Assembly: GCF_011764545.1 (NCBI RefSeq)
Contig: NZ_AP022870.1
Location: 9,543,005-9,607,004, forward strand
DNA length: 64,000 bases
Direction: 5' to 3'
Origin: Phytohabitans flavus
Lineage (GTDB): Bacteria > Actinomycetota > Actinomycetes > Mycobacteriales > Micromonosporaceae
The position numbers and the translations under genes are program-made. Below are positions 35,749 to 44,491 of this stretch, in pieces; the first letter of the stretch is position 1; every line of letters begins with the position of its first letter. The notes beneath the pieces are model-generated. The model did no database searches. It worked only from the letters and a program-made list of their open reading frames with translations, and had not been told where the DNA came from.

Positions 35749-35865
35749 TCACGGGTAGAGGCGAGCTGCCATGGCGACCGTTGCACCGGCCGCCGACGCT
35801 GCTACCAGCGCGCTAAAGGCCATCACCGAAATGGAAAAGACTGTCCGTCGGATTTTAATTCGCAT
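35749..35865 (-). CDS. Possible small membrane or secreted peptide
   Basis: A 38-residue ORF begins MRIKIRRTVFSISVMAFSAL and ends VAMAARLYP. Three basic residues followed by about 25 hydrophobic and small residues (with ASAAGA) look like a signal or single membrane segment. CAGGAG lies eight bases before the ATG. The region is otherwise AT-rich and non-coding, which makes a short real gene plausible but unproven. It resembles short actinobacterial membrane peptides in general layout only. Confidence 0.4.
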   Translation of the reverse strand: MRIKIRRTVFSISVMAFSALVAASAAGATVAMAARLYP

Positions 35866-36235
35866 TGCCGCACGCTCCTGCCAAGCGTTACGGACACCAA
35901 TAGCGATGACGCCAGCGTCATCGCCCGGTGGCCGTTGCCTCCAATTACACCCGGCCAGGTAATAGATACATACGGTCATATGGCTCGGGTAATAGAAGGT
36001 AAACAGCAGTGGAACGCGCACCCAACGCTGGTTTGCGCTCCACTGTCGATAATTCATGCTTACAGTGGGACGCCGCGATATTGCTGACGCTCCGCTACTA
36101 ACGCTCGAAGACCCGGGACTTCACAGTAACGAATGGTTGCAAGTTGCGGGAGTTGCAAAGAGGTGGAGCTGATTGGTGCAGGTATACGGCGGGTGAACGA
36201 CGGGTTCGTGGCGGCGGACGAAGGGTGAGGTTCCC

Positions 36236-39058
36236 ATGATCGAGACGCGTTATGCCCCCTCCCTCATCGGGCGGCGGCGCCATCTCGATCGCACGCGCGA
36301 GTGGGTCACCGCATTGGCGGCCGGTCGGGGTCGCGCGGTCCTTGTGGAAGGCGAGCCGGGCATCGGCAAGTCAACACTCATGCGTGCGGTGGCCGACGAG
36401 GCCAAAACGGCCGGCTGTCAGGTTTTCTGGGCCTCCTGCGACGAGCTCAGCCAGGCATTCCCGCTCCTGCCCCTGCTGGACGCCCTCGAGTCGGCCCCGG
36501 TCGACCGCGGACCTGCCGAGATCGCCGAGCTGCTGCGCACCGACTCCTCCCCTGGCAACGGCGTCGACCAGGTGGCCGCCGCGACCGAGCGCCTGCTGTC
36601 CCTGGTCGACGAGCTGTGCACCGGCGCGCCGGTCCTGCTGGTCGTCGACGATCTTCAGTGGGCCGACCCGGCGACCGTGCAGACGCTGGGCCGCCTGGTC
36701 CGTACCGTGCACCAGCTCCCGCTGCTCGTGGCCGGCGTGATGCGGCCGGTGCCGTTCCGCGAAGACCTCAAGGCGCTGAGCCGGTCGGTCAAGCCGGCCG
36801 ATCGCCAGCGGCTGCACAGCCTCTCCGACGCCGAGGTCGCCCGCCTTGTCGAAAAGGCGGCGGGTGGCCGACCTGGCCCGCGGCTGCTACAGCTCGCGGC
36901 CGGCGCGGCGGGCAACCCCCTCTACGTCACGGAGCTCGTCGACGCGCTCGCCCGCGGTGGTGCGCTGACCAAGGAGGGCAGCCAGGTCGAGGCGACCGGC
37001 ACCCGTACCCCGGGCTCCCTGGCCGCCGCGATCGCTGACCGCGTCGAGTTCCTTTCCGCGCCCGGCCGTGGCCTGCTGCGCGCCGCCGCCCTGCTGGGTG
37101 TCGACTTCTCCGTCTCCGAGCTGGCCATGGTCTCCGGCCAGGGCGTGGGCGAGCTGATGCCGGTGCTCGACGAGGCGATCCTCGCCGGTGTGCTCCGGGA
37201 AAACGACTTCGCGCTGGCCTTCCGGCACCCGCTGATCCGCGCCGCGCTGTACGAGGAGATGCCGGCGGCCGTCCGCGCGGCATGGCACCGCGACGCCGCT
37301 CAGGCGCTGGCCCGGGGCGGTGCCCCAGCCGAGCGGGTCGCCCGGCAGCTGCTGCCCGCGTTCCAGGGCGACAGCTCGGCCGGCGTCGCCGACGAGTGGA
37401 TGGTGCAGTGGCTGGTGGACACCGGCCAGCGCCTGGTGGCCCGGGCGCCGGGTGCCGCGATCCCGCTGCTGCGCCGGGCCGTCGCCGCGATCCCCGCCGG
37501 TGTCGCGCCCCACGACCTGCTGGCCTGCCGCCTCGCGGACGCGCTCTACAAGTCCGGCGACGCGGCCGGCGCGGCCGAGGTGGCGACCGGTGCCCTCGAG
37601 TACGTGACCCGCCCCGACTACCTGGTCGACCTGCACTGGACGCTGACCCAGTGCTGGGCGATGGAAGGGCGCGCCGAGGAGGCTCTCACCGCCCTGGAGC
37701 GGGCGCTGGGAGGGCCGCTCGGGCGCACCCGGCATCGGCTCCTCGTGCTCAAGGCCCGGACGCTCTGCATGCTGGGCCGGCTCGACACGGCCGGCCAGGT
37801 CGCCGACGAGGCGCTGCGCGGAGCCACCGAGGCGGGCGACCGCTGGGCGATCGGCTGGGCGCTCGGCACGATGATCTTCGTCCAGGCGATGCGGGGCAAC
37901 TCGGCGCAGGCGCTGCCCCTGTTCGAGCGTGCCCTCTCCGTCGCCGAGACCGAGCCGGGCCTCGCCGACCTGCGGCTGGGCCTCCAGATCAACCAGGCCG
38001 CCGTCCTGGCCAACCTCGACAAGTACGACGTCGCCATCCCCGCGGTCGTGCAGGCCCGGCAGATGGCCGACGAGGTGGGCAACCTCGTGCGGCTCGGCCA
38101 GGCCCAGAGCCTGCTCGGCGAGCTGCTCTTCGAGGCCGGCCGGTGGGACGACGCGCTGGCCGAGGTCGACCTCGTCTCGAATGTGTCCAAGGATCCGTCC
38201 GCCGAGTGTCTCGACCTGGGCATCGCCGCCAAGATCCGGCTGCACCGGGGCGACCAGTCCGCCGCCCGCCATCTGTCCCAGGCCGAGGAGCACGCCGCTC
38301 GCCTGGGTGACCTGGTGATCTGCGCGTTGGCGCTGGCCAAGAGCCTTGAGCGCGAGCAGGCCGGCTCGGCCAAGGAAGCGCTCGCCGAGCTCATGGACGG
38401 CATGCTCGACACCGAGGAGATGGAAGAGACGGCCGGCCTGCTCGCCGAGGCCACGCGCCTGGCGATGGAGGTCGGCGACCAGCGGACCGCGGCCACGCTC
38501 GTCGAGCGGGCCGAGTCGATGGCGGGCGACTCCGACGTCCCTCACCACCTGGCCGTCGCGCCGCACTGCCGGGGCCTGGTCGACCGTGATCCGGACCTGC
38601 TGCTGGCCGCCGCCGAGCACTACGCGGCCGCCGGGCGTCCGCTGCCCCGCGCGCAGGCCCTCGAAGCGGCCGGCGCGGCTCTCGCCGAGCGGGGCGACCT
38701 CGGCGGCGCACGCACCCACTTCACCAGCGCGTATGGGATCTACAGCGAGCTTGGCGCCGAGTGGGACCTGGCCCGTACCCAGGCCAAGTTCCGGTCGTAC
38801 GGCATCCGCCGCGGCCCGCACGCGCGGCACCGCCGGGCCGACAGCGGGTGGGGCAGCCTCACCCCGACCGAGACGAAGGTCGCCGGGCTTGTGGCGGAGG
38901 GCATGTCCAACCCGCAGATCGCGGCGCACCTCTTCCTGAGCCGCCGTACCGTGCAGACCCACGTCTCGCACATCCTCGCCAAGCTCCAGCTGCACTCGCG
39001 CACCGAGATCGCCCGCGAGGCGAGCCGGCGCGGCGCAGAGCTTGAGCAGGCATCGTAA
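36236..39058 (+). CDS. LAL-family LuxR transcriptional regulator
   Basis: The protein has 940 residues. The N-terminal ATPase starts APSLIGRRRHLDRTREWVTA, with Walker A VEGEPGIGKSTLMRAVADEA and Walker B VLLVVDDLQWADPATVQTLG. The middle 500 residues are TPR-like helical repeats (LFERALSVAETEPGLADL and similar). A LuxR HTH closes the protein (LTPTETKVAGLVAEGMSNPQ, then HLFLSRRTVQTHVSHILAKL). LAL proteins are ATP-dependent activators of carbohydrate or secondary-metabolite genes, as MalT and many pathway activators are. No target operon is adjacent. ATG 36236 follows GGGTGAGG. A short hairpin terminator lies 20 bases after the stop. Confidence 0.9.
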   Translation: MIETRYAPSLIGRRRHLDRTREWVTALAAGRGRAVLVEGEPGIGKSTLMRAVADEAKTAGCQVFWASCDELSQAFPLLPLLDALESAPVDRGPAEIAELLRTDSSPGNGVDQVAAATERLLSLVDELCTGAPVLLVVDDLQWADPATVQTLGRLVRTVHQLPLLVAGVMRPVPFREDLKALSRSVKPADRQRLHSLSDAEVARLVEKAAGGRPGPRLLQLAAGAAGNPLYVTELVDALARGGALTKEGSQVEATGTRTPGSLAAAIADRVEFLSAPGRGLLRAAALLGVDFSVSELAMVSGQGVGELMPVLDEAILAGVLRENDFALAFRHPLIRAALYEEMPAAVRAAWHRDAAQALARGGAPAERVARQLLPAFQGDSSAGVADEWMVQWLVDTGQRLVARAPGAAIPLLRRAVAAIPAGVAPHDLLACRLADALYKSGDAAGAAEVATGALEYVTRPDYLVDLHWTLTQCWAMEGRAEEALTALERALGGPLGRTRHRLLVLKARTLCMLGRLDTAGQVADEALRGATEAGDRWAIGWALGTMIFVQAMRGNSAQALPLFERALSVAETEPGLADLRLGLQINQAAVLANLDKYDVAIPAVVQARQMADEVGNLVRLGQAQSLLGELLFEAGRWDDALAEVDLVSNVSKDPSAECLDLGIAAKIRLHRGDQSAARHLSQAEEHAARLGDLVICALALAKSLEREQAGSAKEALAELMDGMLDTEEMEETAGLLAEATRLAMEVGDQRTAATLVERAESMAGDSDVPHHLAVAPHCRGLVDRDPDLLLAAAEHYAAAGRPLPRAQALEAAGAALAERGDLGGARTHFTSAYGIYSELGAEWDLARTQAKFRSYGIRRGPHARHRRADSGWGSLTPTETKVAGLVAEGMSNPQIAAHLFLSRRTVQTHVSHILAKLQLHSRTEIAREASRRGAELEQAS

Positions 39059-39078
39059 GCGCTACGCTCCGTGACGGA

Positions 39079-39096
39079 GTCCCCTGAATCGGGGAC
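39079..39096 (+). terminator. Terminator hairpin after the LAL gene
   Basis: GTCCCC (39079-39084) pairs with GGGGAC (39091-39096) around TGAATC, followed by GTCTT. It lies 20 bases downstream of the LAL stop codon. Confidence 0.6.
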
Positions 39097-39099
39097 GTC

Positions 39100-39504
39100 T
39101 TAACGAGCGTTATGTGCGGTCTCCGAGGTTAACTGCACGGAAACACGCTGCGCTTCGCAAAATGCTCCGAGCAACTTGCACAAAAAGCGATCCTGGCATT
39201 CCCGTGAGCCATTCGGCCATGCGGGAATACCAGGATCGATGGTTTGGGGATCAACTCGCCTGTCGCTGGCGGGAATGCGGGCCCGCGGCACCTCGATCAG
39301 TTCGTTGATGTTGAAGGGGCCGCCCATCGTCGTGCGGTGCTGCTGCATGTGCGCCCGCAGGCCGGCCTCCCAGATGGCCTGTTCGATCTCCGGCGGTGCG
39401 ATCCACCGGTGGGAGTTGTCGCTGTAGTGGAGGTCCTCGTCGCCACGATGCATAACGCTCACGTACCTAGGCTCGTCGCACCGGACGTCCGAGAGATCCG
39501 CCAC
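39100..39504 (-). CDS. Hypothetical protein, probably ends earlier than its stop
   Basis: From GTG 39504 the frame gives 134 residues: VADLSDVRCDEPRYVSVMHR, then DEDLHYSDNSHRWIAPPEIE and QQHRTTMGGPFNINELIEVP. The middle is coding-like (balanced charges, aromatic residues). The last 45 codons read through a strong terminator hairpin (39188-39238) and look unnatural. One extra base near 39271-39273 would move the frame to a TGA at 39251-39253, giving a C-terminus IEVPRARIPRQRQAS just before the hairpin. I think that is the true end. The family is not recognised. It follows the small gene at 39564, same strand, and may be the last gene of the lacI transcript. Confidence 0.45.
   Translation of the reverse strand: MADLSDVRCDEPRYVSVMHRGDEDLHYSDNSHRWIAPPEIEQAIWEAGLRAHMQQHRTTMGGPFNINELIEVPRARIPASDRRVDPQTIDPGIPAWPNGSRECQDRFLCKLLGAFCEAQRVSVQLTSETAHNAR
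39188..39238 (-). terminator. Intrinsic terminator of the lacI transcript
   Basis: Arms 39188-39204 and 39222-39238 pair over 17 positions with one mismatch (CGATCCTGGCATTCCCG with its complement) around a 17-base loop. On the minus strand the stem is followed directly by GCTTTTTG. It is a textbook intrinsic terminator for leftward transcription. Confidence 0.8.
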
Positions 39505-39563
39505 CTCAACGACATTGGAACGAGACCTACGCCAGGGGGTGGCGGATATCTTGTCTTCGCAGG

Positions 39564-39767
39564 TCAGGTCGCTGGTGCGCAGGTCTCGACGCGGCGCGGC
39601 TCGACCTTGTCGGCGAGCCGGCGCAGGGTCGTGGCGGCGCGCTGGCGGATCGAATCTCCTCGCTGCCTTGGTGGCCGCTCGGGCGTCGTGGGGGCCTGTG
39701 GGCGGGCGGACAGCACGTGGTGCTTGGTGGCCTTGTCCGCCATGATCATCGCAGTCGGATCGAACAT
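39564..39767 (-). CDS. Small basic hypothetical protein coupled to lacI
   Basis: The 67-residue protein starts MFDPTAMIMADKATKHHVLS and continues with basic helices (RQRGDSIRQRAATTLRRLAD). Its ATG overlaps the lacI TGA (TGATG), and AGGGAG precedes it by six bases inside the lacI tail, so it is translationally coupled. Short proteins of this style, with a MFDP-type start and a positively charged C-terminus, recur in actinomycetes without known function. There is no membrane segment. Confidence 0.6.
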   Translation of the reverse strand: MFDPTAMIMADKATKHHVLSARPQAPTTPERPPRQRGDSIRQRAATTLRRLADKVEPRRVETCAPAT

Positions 39768-40820
39768 CAGATGCTCCCTGTGGGTACGGGGCCGGTCGAG
39801 GCCCGGACGATGAGTTCGGTCGGCAGGACGATCCGGCGCTGCGTGGGGTCGTCCGGCGGGTCGAGCAGCAGCCGCCCGGCGACGCGGCCACGCTCCAGGG
39901 CCGGCTGCCGGACGGTCGTCATGTGGGCGTGCGCGGCGTCCGGGATGTCGTCGAAGCCGATCACCGAGACGTCCCGGCCGGGGCGCAGGTCGCGCGCGGC
40001 GAGCGCGTCCAGCACGCCGAGCGCGAGCAGGTCGGTCGTGGCCACCACCGCGGTCGGCCGGGGTGAGCGGTCCAGCGCGTACGCCGCGGCGGCCGCGCCG
40101 AACTCCCGGCTGTTTCCGCCGGAGCTGATCGTGATCACGTCGGACCAGTCCAGCCCGGCCGCCGCGAACGCGTCCCGGTAGCCGGTCAGACGCTCGCGGC
40201 TGACATACGACCCCAGATCCTCGACCGACGGCACGCTGACCTCGCCCGTGCGGCGGTCGGGGAGATGTAGTCGGCGATGATCGCGACCCGGCGGTGGCCG
40301 AAGCGCATGAGGTGCTCGCCGGCGGCGCGGGTGGAGGCGACCTCGTCGATGCCGACGTAGAGCGAGCCGAGGCGGTCGGAGTTGACCACCGGGATGCCGC
40401 GCGCCCAGGCCGCCTCCATCGCCCGGTACCAAGCTGGGACGCAGTAGACGACGAAGCCGTCGACCGCCGCGTTGCGCACCGCCTCGAGCGCGCCCTCGTC
40501 GTCGTCGCGTAGCGGCACCAGCAGCAGGCCGGTGTGGTTGTCCTCGGCCACCTCGGCCAGGCCACGCAGGAACTGCACCGCATACGGATCCGTGAACGCG
40601 ATCGACAGCGCGGTCGTGAACAGCACCCCGATCGCGCCGGCCCGGCCACTGCGCAGCGAGCGGGCGGTCGGGTTGGGTCCCGAGTACCCCAACTCGCGGG
40701 CGGTGTCGAAGATCCTCTCGCGCAGCTCGGGGAGAGCTGGTCTGGCCGGCTGTACGCATTCGAAACCGTGCTGCGCGAGACACCGACCCGGTCGGCGACG
40801 GTCTGCAACGTGGGCTTCAT
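39767..40820 (-). CDS. LacI-family transcriptional regulator (two frame breaks)
   Basis: Repaired to about 351 residues, this is a complete LacI regulator. The HTH is MKPTLQTVADRVGVSRSTVS plus NAYSRPDQLSPELRERIF. The hinge helix area is NPTARSLRSGRAGAIGVLFT. The periplasmic-binding-protein-like sensor follows (GLLLVPLRDDDEGALEAVRN, RVAIIADYISP, VIGFDDIPDAAHAHMTTVRQ). Breaks are at G4 40729-40732 (restoring SPELRERI) and G4 40259-40262 (restoring ISPDRRTGEV). It should sense a sugar or nucleoside. Two matching operators sit directly before its ATG, so it is autoregulated. The neighbouring genes do not reveal a catabolic target. Confidence 0.85.
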
Positions 40821-40836
40821 GGCCGGGTGGCCCTTC

Positions 40837-40868
40837 TGTATCGATCCAGAGCTTCTAAATCGATACAG
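40837..40868. promoter_or_regulatory. Twin LacI-type operators upstream of lacI
   Basis: CTGTATCGATCCAG (40837-40850) and CTAAATCGATACAG (40855-40868) are each near-palindromes around ATCGAT, the central-CG form used by LacI regulators. Together they form a perfect outer inverted repeat CTGTATCGAT...ATCGATACAG. Centres are 18 bases apart, and the first site begins 17 bases before the lacI ATG. Confidence 0.7.
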
Positions 40869-40874
40869 TACTCC

Positions 40875-41486
40875 TCACCGAGGAAACCGCAACCCCAAAC
40901 TCCACCCAGTCGCCGGCCCGCGTCGACGGGTGCTGGGGAGCCGGTTTGTCAATGCGACGAGGATGAGCGCGACCACCCCGATCGCGATCCGGCGCCGCCG
41001 CCGGCGCAGCTCCCACGCGTGCCACCAGGCCACGGCCGCCTCGGCCAGCGGGCTGGCCTGCGGTCGCTGGGTCGGGTCGAGGTGCGGCGCGAGCCGAAGC
41101 GCGACGCTCGACGCGACCCGCTGTGGTGGGGGTGGCGGCGGTGGGTCGACCGAGCCGGTGGACCAGACCTGCACCTCGACCGGCCACGCCTCGCCCAGCG
41201 ACTCGAGGGGCAGCAGGTCAGGGGCGCGCCAGCTGTCCGCACGCCGGGTGAACGCCCGCCGCAGGTACACGTCCGTCGTGTCCGGCAGGAGCAGGCGCCG
41301 GCGCAGGCGCAGCCAGCCCCACCGTACCGCGACGTCGGTGAGCACGTCGGGGTACAGGTAGTCGGCGTCCTGCTCCGTGCCGACCACGCGGGCGGCATCC
41401 CGCCGGAGCTCGTCGAGGTGGTGCTCGACGAACTCGATGTACTCCGGCGGTGGCTCCGGTGAGATGCGCGGCAACAGGCGGGGCAT
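40875..41486 (-). CDS. Hypothetical membrane-anchored protein
   Basis: The protein has 203 residues. The N-terminal 75 residues are helical and charged (PPEYIEFVEHHLDELRRDAA, RVVGTEQDADYLYPDVLTDV) and vaguely recall a sigma-factor-like helical segment, but no region 2 or 4 signature is present. A polyproline stretch (seven Pro) follows. Then comes a basic segment WELRRRRRRIAIGVVALILV with one membrane helix and a short tail. The orientation would place the N-terminus in the cytoplasm. No family is recognised. It ends six bases from the lacI operator pair, same strand. Confidence 0.6.
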   Translation of the reverse strand: MPRLLPRISPEPPPEYIEFVEHHLDELRRDAARVVGTEQDADYLYPDVLTDVAVRWGWLRLRRRLLLPDTTDVYLRRAFTRRADSWRAPDLLPLESLGEAWPVEVQVWSTGSVDPPPPPPPQRVASSVALRLAPHLDPTQRPQASPLAEAAVAWWHAWELRRRRRRIAIGVVALILVALTNRLPSTRRRGPATGWSLGLRFPR

Positions 41487-41565
41487 CGTGCCCTCCCTAG
41501 GGCCGTCCGCCTTATGGTCCCGCCTCCCGCCGGGGATGCCAAGCTCTGTATCGGTTGAGAAGCCC

Positions 41566-41835
41566 TCAGGTGAAGGACGGCTCCGCGGGCATCGACATCG
41601 GCTCGCCCGTGTTCGGGTCGTAGCAGAGGTAGCGGCCGTTCGCGTGGATCCAGCCCCAGATGTCGTCGAGCGCGAGTGGCAGCCCGCAGTGCGCGCAGGT
41701 GGCCTCCGCCGGTGCGGTGGTCGCCGTGGGTGTCACTCCGGGTGTCCCGTCTGTCACTGCGTTCCCCTCCAAATCAAGGGCATCTGAGCTGGGCATCCGT
41801 TCATCTTGCTGCATCGAGGCAACTACCGCATCCAT
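41566..41835 (-). CDS. Small hypothetical protein with zinc-ribbon-like knuckle
   Basis: From ATG 41835, 89 residues: an acidic, low-complexity N-terminal half (DGTPGVTPTATTAPAEA), then TCAHCGLPLALDDIWGWIHA and NGRYLCYDPNTGEPMSMPAE. A CxxC knuckle with a conserved-looking HANGRYLC suggests a small metal-binding or treble-clef-like fold with Cys-Cys-His-Cys ligands. The start is uncertain (ATG 41856 is also in frame). It is about 80 bases from the preceding same-strand gene at 41486. Confidence 0.55.
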   Translation of the reverse strand: MDAVVASMQQDERMPSSDALDLEGNAVTDGTPGVTPTATTAPAEATCAHCGLPLALDDIWGWIHANGRYLCYDPNTGEPMSMPAEPSFT

Positions 41836-42097
41836 GGCTACGCCCCATGTGATCAATGATTCGGTCCGGCTGGCAAGTTCGGTACGTTGACCGGGTGACT
41901 GCCGGGTCGGCCGAGTGCCATGACGGGATAGGACTCCCGGTTGTTCCTCGGCTGCTCGGCACGCCCGTTGCCCTGCCCCGGCGCCCGCTGTCCACTATGG
42001 ATCGGGCGGGGGCGCGGGGTTCAGAAAAAATGTGCTGCCGATCGGGGAGCCAGACCGCTGCCCGGTGCGCTATCTTTAGCGGCTGAACGCAACAAAA

Positions 42098-42132
42098 GGG
42101 CAGCACAAGCTGCCCCTCACGTCGGTTAGTAT
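42098..42132 (+). promoter_or_regulatory. Palindrome plus -10 upstream of helD
   Basis: GGGCAGC-ACAA-GCTGCCC (42098-42115) is a perfect seven-base inverted repeat lying where the -35 would be for the -10-like TAGTAT (42127-42132). The helD TTG start is 20 bases after the -10, with AGGGAG (42141-42146) between. A repressor bound to the palindrome would block the promoter. Confidence 0.5.
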
Positions 42133-42151
42133 AGAGCACCAGGGAGCCGCC

Positions 42152-44491
42152 TTGTCAAGCAACTCCGCGGAGATTTCCCACGAGCAGGGCTACGTCTCGG
42201 CTCTCTATCGACGGCTGGACGAGATGCGCGAGCAGTCCGCACGCCGTCTCGCGACGCTGCTGCGCCAGGCCGGCGGCACCCCGCAGGCGAAGACGGAGCG
42301 GGACAGCGGCGTCGCGCTGTACACGGACCAGGTGGCCCAGTACGGCGCCGTGGAGGCCGGTCTCTGCTTCGGCCGCCTCGACTTCGACGAGGGCGAGGGT
42401 GAGGGCGCTGCCGCGGATGGGGACGGGCCCGGCGACAACCCTCGGTACATCGGCCGTATCGGGATCTTCGACGAGGCGCACGACCACCGGTCGCTCCTGG
42501 TGGACTGGCGGGCGCCGGCCGCCCGGCCGTTCTACCTGGCGACCGCGGCGTCCCCGGACGGCGTGACGCGGCGCCGGCACATCCGCACCCGCCGCCGCTC
42601 CGTGGTGGCGCTGGACGACGAGGTGCTCGACCTCGAAGCGGCCCGCGAGTCCGTCCACGAAGGACTGACCGGCGAGGCGGCGCTGCTCTCCGCGCTGTCG
42701 GCGAGCCGTACCGGCCGGATGCGGGACATCGTCGAGACGATCCAGGCGGAGCAGGACCGGATCATCCGGGCGCCGCTGGACGGCGTGCTGGTGGTGCAGG
42801 GAGGGCCGGGCACCGGCAAGACCGCGGTGGCGCTGCACCGCGCGGCGTACCTGCTCTACACGCACCGCCGCGAGCTCTCCACCCGCGCTGTGCTGATCGT
42901 GGGGCCGAACCAGACGTTCCTGCGGTACATCTCCCAGGTGCTGCCGTCGCTCGCCGAGACCGGCGTGCTGCTGGGCACGCTCGGCGACCTCTTCCCGGGC
43001 GTGATCGCGCGCCGCTCCGAGCCCGCCGAGGTGGCCGAGATCAAGGGACGCCCGGTGATGGCCGACGTGCTGGCGGCGGCCGTACGCGACCGGCAGCGGC
43101 TGCCCGACGAGCCGCTGCCGATCACCCTGGAGACCGCCGCGCAGGGCGAGACGCTGTACCTCCAGCCGGCGACAGTGCGAGCCGCGCGCGAGCGGGCGCG
43201 GCGGTCGGACAAGCCGCACAACCTGGCTCGGGCGCTCTTCGACACCGAGATCGTGCACTCGCTCGCCACCCAGCTCGCCGAGAAGATCGGCACCGACCCG
43301 TACGCGGACGATCCGCTGGGCGGCGACGACGCGCCGGGCGAGGAGATCCTCTTCGACGAGGGCGACCTCGCCGAGATCCGCCGCGAGCTGCGCAAGGAGC
43401 CGGAGGTGCTCGGCACGCTCGACTGGCTGTGGCCGATCCTGACACCGCAGCAGCTGGTGGCCGGCCTCTTCGCCTCCGACAAGCGCCTCGACGCGGCGTC
43501 CTCCCTGCTCACCGAGAGCGAGCGGGCCGCGCTCAGGAGGGACCCGCGCGGCGGGTTCACGCCGGCCGACGTGCCCCTCCTGGACGAGGCGGCCGAGCTG
43601 CTCGGCGAGGACGAGGCGAGCAAGGCGGCGCTGGCCGAGCGGCTGCGGCAGGCCCGCATCGCGTACGCCGAGGGTGCTCTGGAGATCGCCCGCGGCTCGG
43701 TGTCGATCGATGCGGAGGACGAGGTGGAAAACGAGATCCTCTCCGCGACCGACATCATCGGCGCGAGCGAGCTGGCCGAGCGGTACGAGGACGGCGACCG
43801 GCTCACCGCGGCGCAGCGGGCCGCCGCCGACCGCACGTGGGCGTTCGGGCACGTGATCGTCGACGAGGCACAGGAGCTGTCGCCGATGGCCTGGCGGCTG
43901 CTGATGCGGCGCTGCCCGAGCCGCTCGATGACCGCGGTCGGCGACGTGGCCCAGACCGGCGACCTGGCCGGCACCTCCTCCTGGGACGGGATCTTCGCGC
44001 CGTACGTGGCCGACCGCTGGCGGCTCTCCGAACTCAAGGTCAACTACCGTACGCCCGCGGAGATCATGGCGGTGGCGGCCGACGTGCTGGCCCGGATCGA
44101 CCCGTCGCTGGAGCCGCCCCGCTCGGTGCGGCAGACCGGCGTCGAGCCGTGGGTCCGCCCGCTGGACGCGGCGCAGCTGCCCAAGGTCGTCCTCGACGAG
44201 GCCGCCGAGGTCGGTGACGGCCGGGTCGGCGTGATCGTGCCGGCCGGGCGGATCGCCGAGCTTGGCCCGCCGATCGCCGACGCGGTACCCGAGGTGGTGC
44301 TCGGCGCCCAGCCCGACCTGGAGAAGCGGGTCGCCGTGCTCACGGTGCGGCAGGCGAAGGGCCTGGAGTTCGACGCGGTGGTGGTGGTCGACCCGGACGC
44401 GATCGTGGCCGAGTCGCCGCGCGGCCAGAACGACCTCTACGTCGCCCTCACCAGGGCGACGCAGCGTCTGGGGATCCTGACAGCCGCGTAA
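42152..44491 (+). CDS. helD: HelD/HelR-type SF1 ATPase (RNA polymerase recycling motor)
   Basis: The protein has 779 residues. The N-terminal coiled coil (EISHEQGYVSALYRRLDEMR to LLRQAGG) is the arm that enters the polymerase in HelD proteins. ATPase motifs: Walker A VQGGPGTGKTAVALHRAAYL, motif II HVIVDEAQELSPMAWRLLMR, motif III region MTAVGDVAQTGDLAGTSSWD, motifs IV-VI LTVRQAKGLEFDAVVVVDPD and YVALTRATQRLG. HelD dissociates stalled RNA polymerase; the HelR subset gives rifamycin tolerance. I cannot assign the HelR subtype. TTG 42152 is selected because AGGGAG is five bases upstream. The 3' end overlaps the convergent nucleoside hydrolase gene by 44 bases. Confidence 0.88.
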   Translation: MSSNSAEISHEQGYVSALYRRLDEMREQSARRLATLLRQAGGTPQAKTERDSGVALYTDQVAQYGAVEAGLCFGRLDFDEGEGEGAAADGDGPGDNPRYIGRIGIFDEAHDHRSLLVDWRAPAARPFYLATAASPDGVTRRRHIRTRRRSVVALDDEVLDLEAARESVHEGLTGEAALLSALSASRTGRMRDIVETIQAEQDRIIRAPLDGVLVVQGGPGTGKTAVALHRAAYLLYTHRRELSTRAVLIVGPNQTFLRYISQVLPSLAETGVLLGTLGDLFPGVIARRSEPAEVAEIKGRPVMADVLAAAVRDRQRLPDEPLPITLETAAQGETLYLQPATVRAARERARRSDKPHNLARALFDTEIVHSLATQLAEKIGTDPYADDPLGGDDAPGEEILFDEGDLAEIRRELRKEPEVLGTLDWLWPILTPQQLVAGLFASDKRLDAASSLLTESERAALRRDPRGGFTPADVPLLDEAAELLGEDEASKAALAERLRQARIAYAEGALEIARGSVSIDAEDEVENEILSATDIIGASELAERYEDGDRLTAAQRAAADRTWAFGHVIVDEAQELSPMAWRLLMRRCPSRSMTAVGDVAQTGDLAGTSSWDGIFAPYVADRWRLSELKVNYRTPAEIMAVAADVLARIDPSLEPPRSVRQTGVEPWVRPLDAAQLPKVVLDEAAEVGDGRVGVIVPAGRIAELGPPIADAVPEVVLGAQPDLEKRVAVLTVRQAKGLEFDAVVVVDPDAIVAESPRGQNDLYVALTRATQRLGILTAA

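Larger units (their letters stand above)
35348..36235. other. Long, relatively AT-rich divergent intergenic region
   Basis: The gap between the glycosylase and the LAL regulator is about 890 bases. It contains one plausible small peptide gene (35749-35865, minus) and a hairpin GGGCGACGA/TCGTCGCCC (35524-35532 and 35541-35549) followed by CTTT. AT content rises clearly between about 35,800 and 36,200, as expected of a regulatory region. A tRNA-like string at 35,740 does not fold. Confidence 0.5.

Noticed and set aside
35738..35790. tRNA-like string (GGCCGGTTAGCTCACGGGTAGAG)
   Set aside because: It resembles an acceptor plus D-arm, but the D-stem has a mismatch, no anticodon or T-arm follows, and the bases are also the end of the small peptide frame on the other strand.
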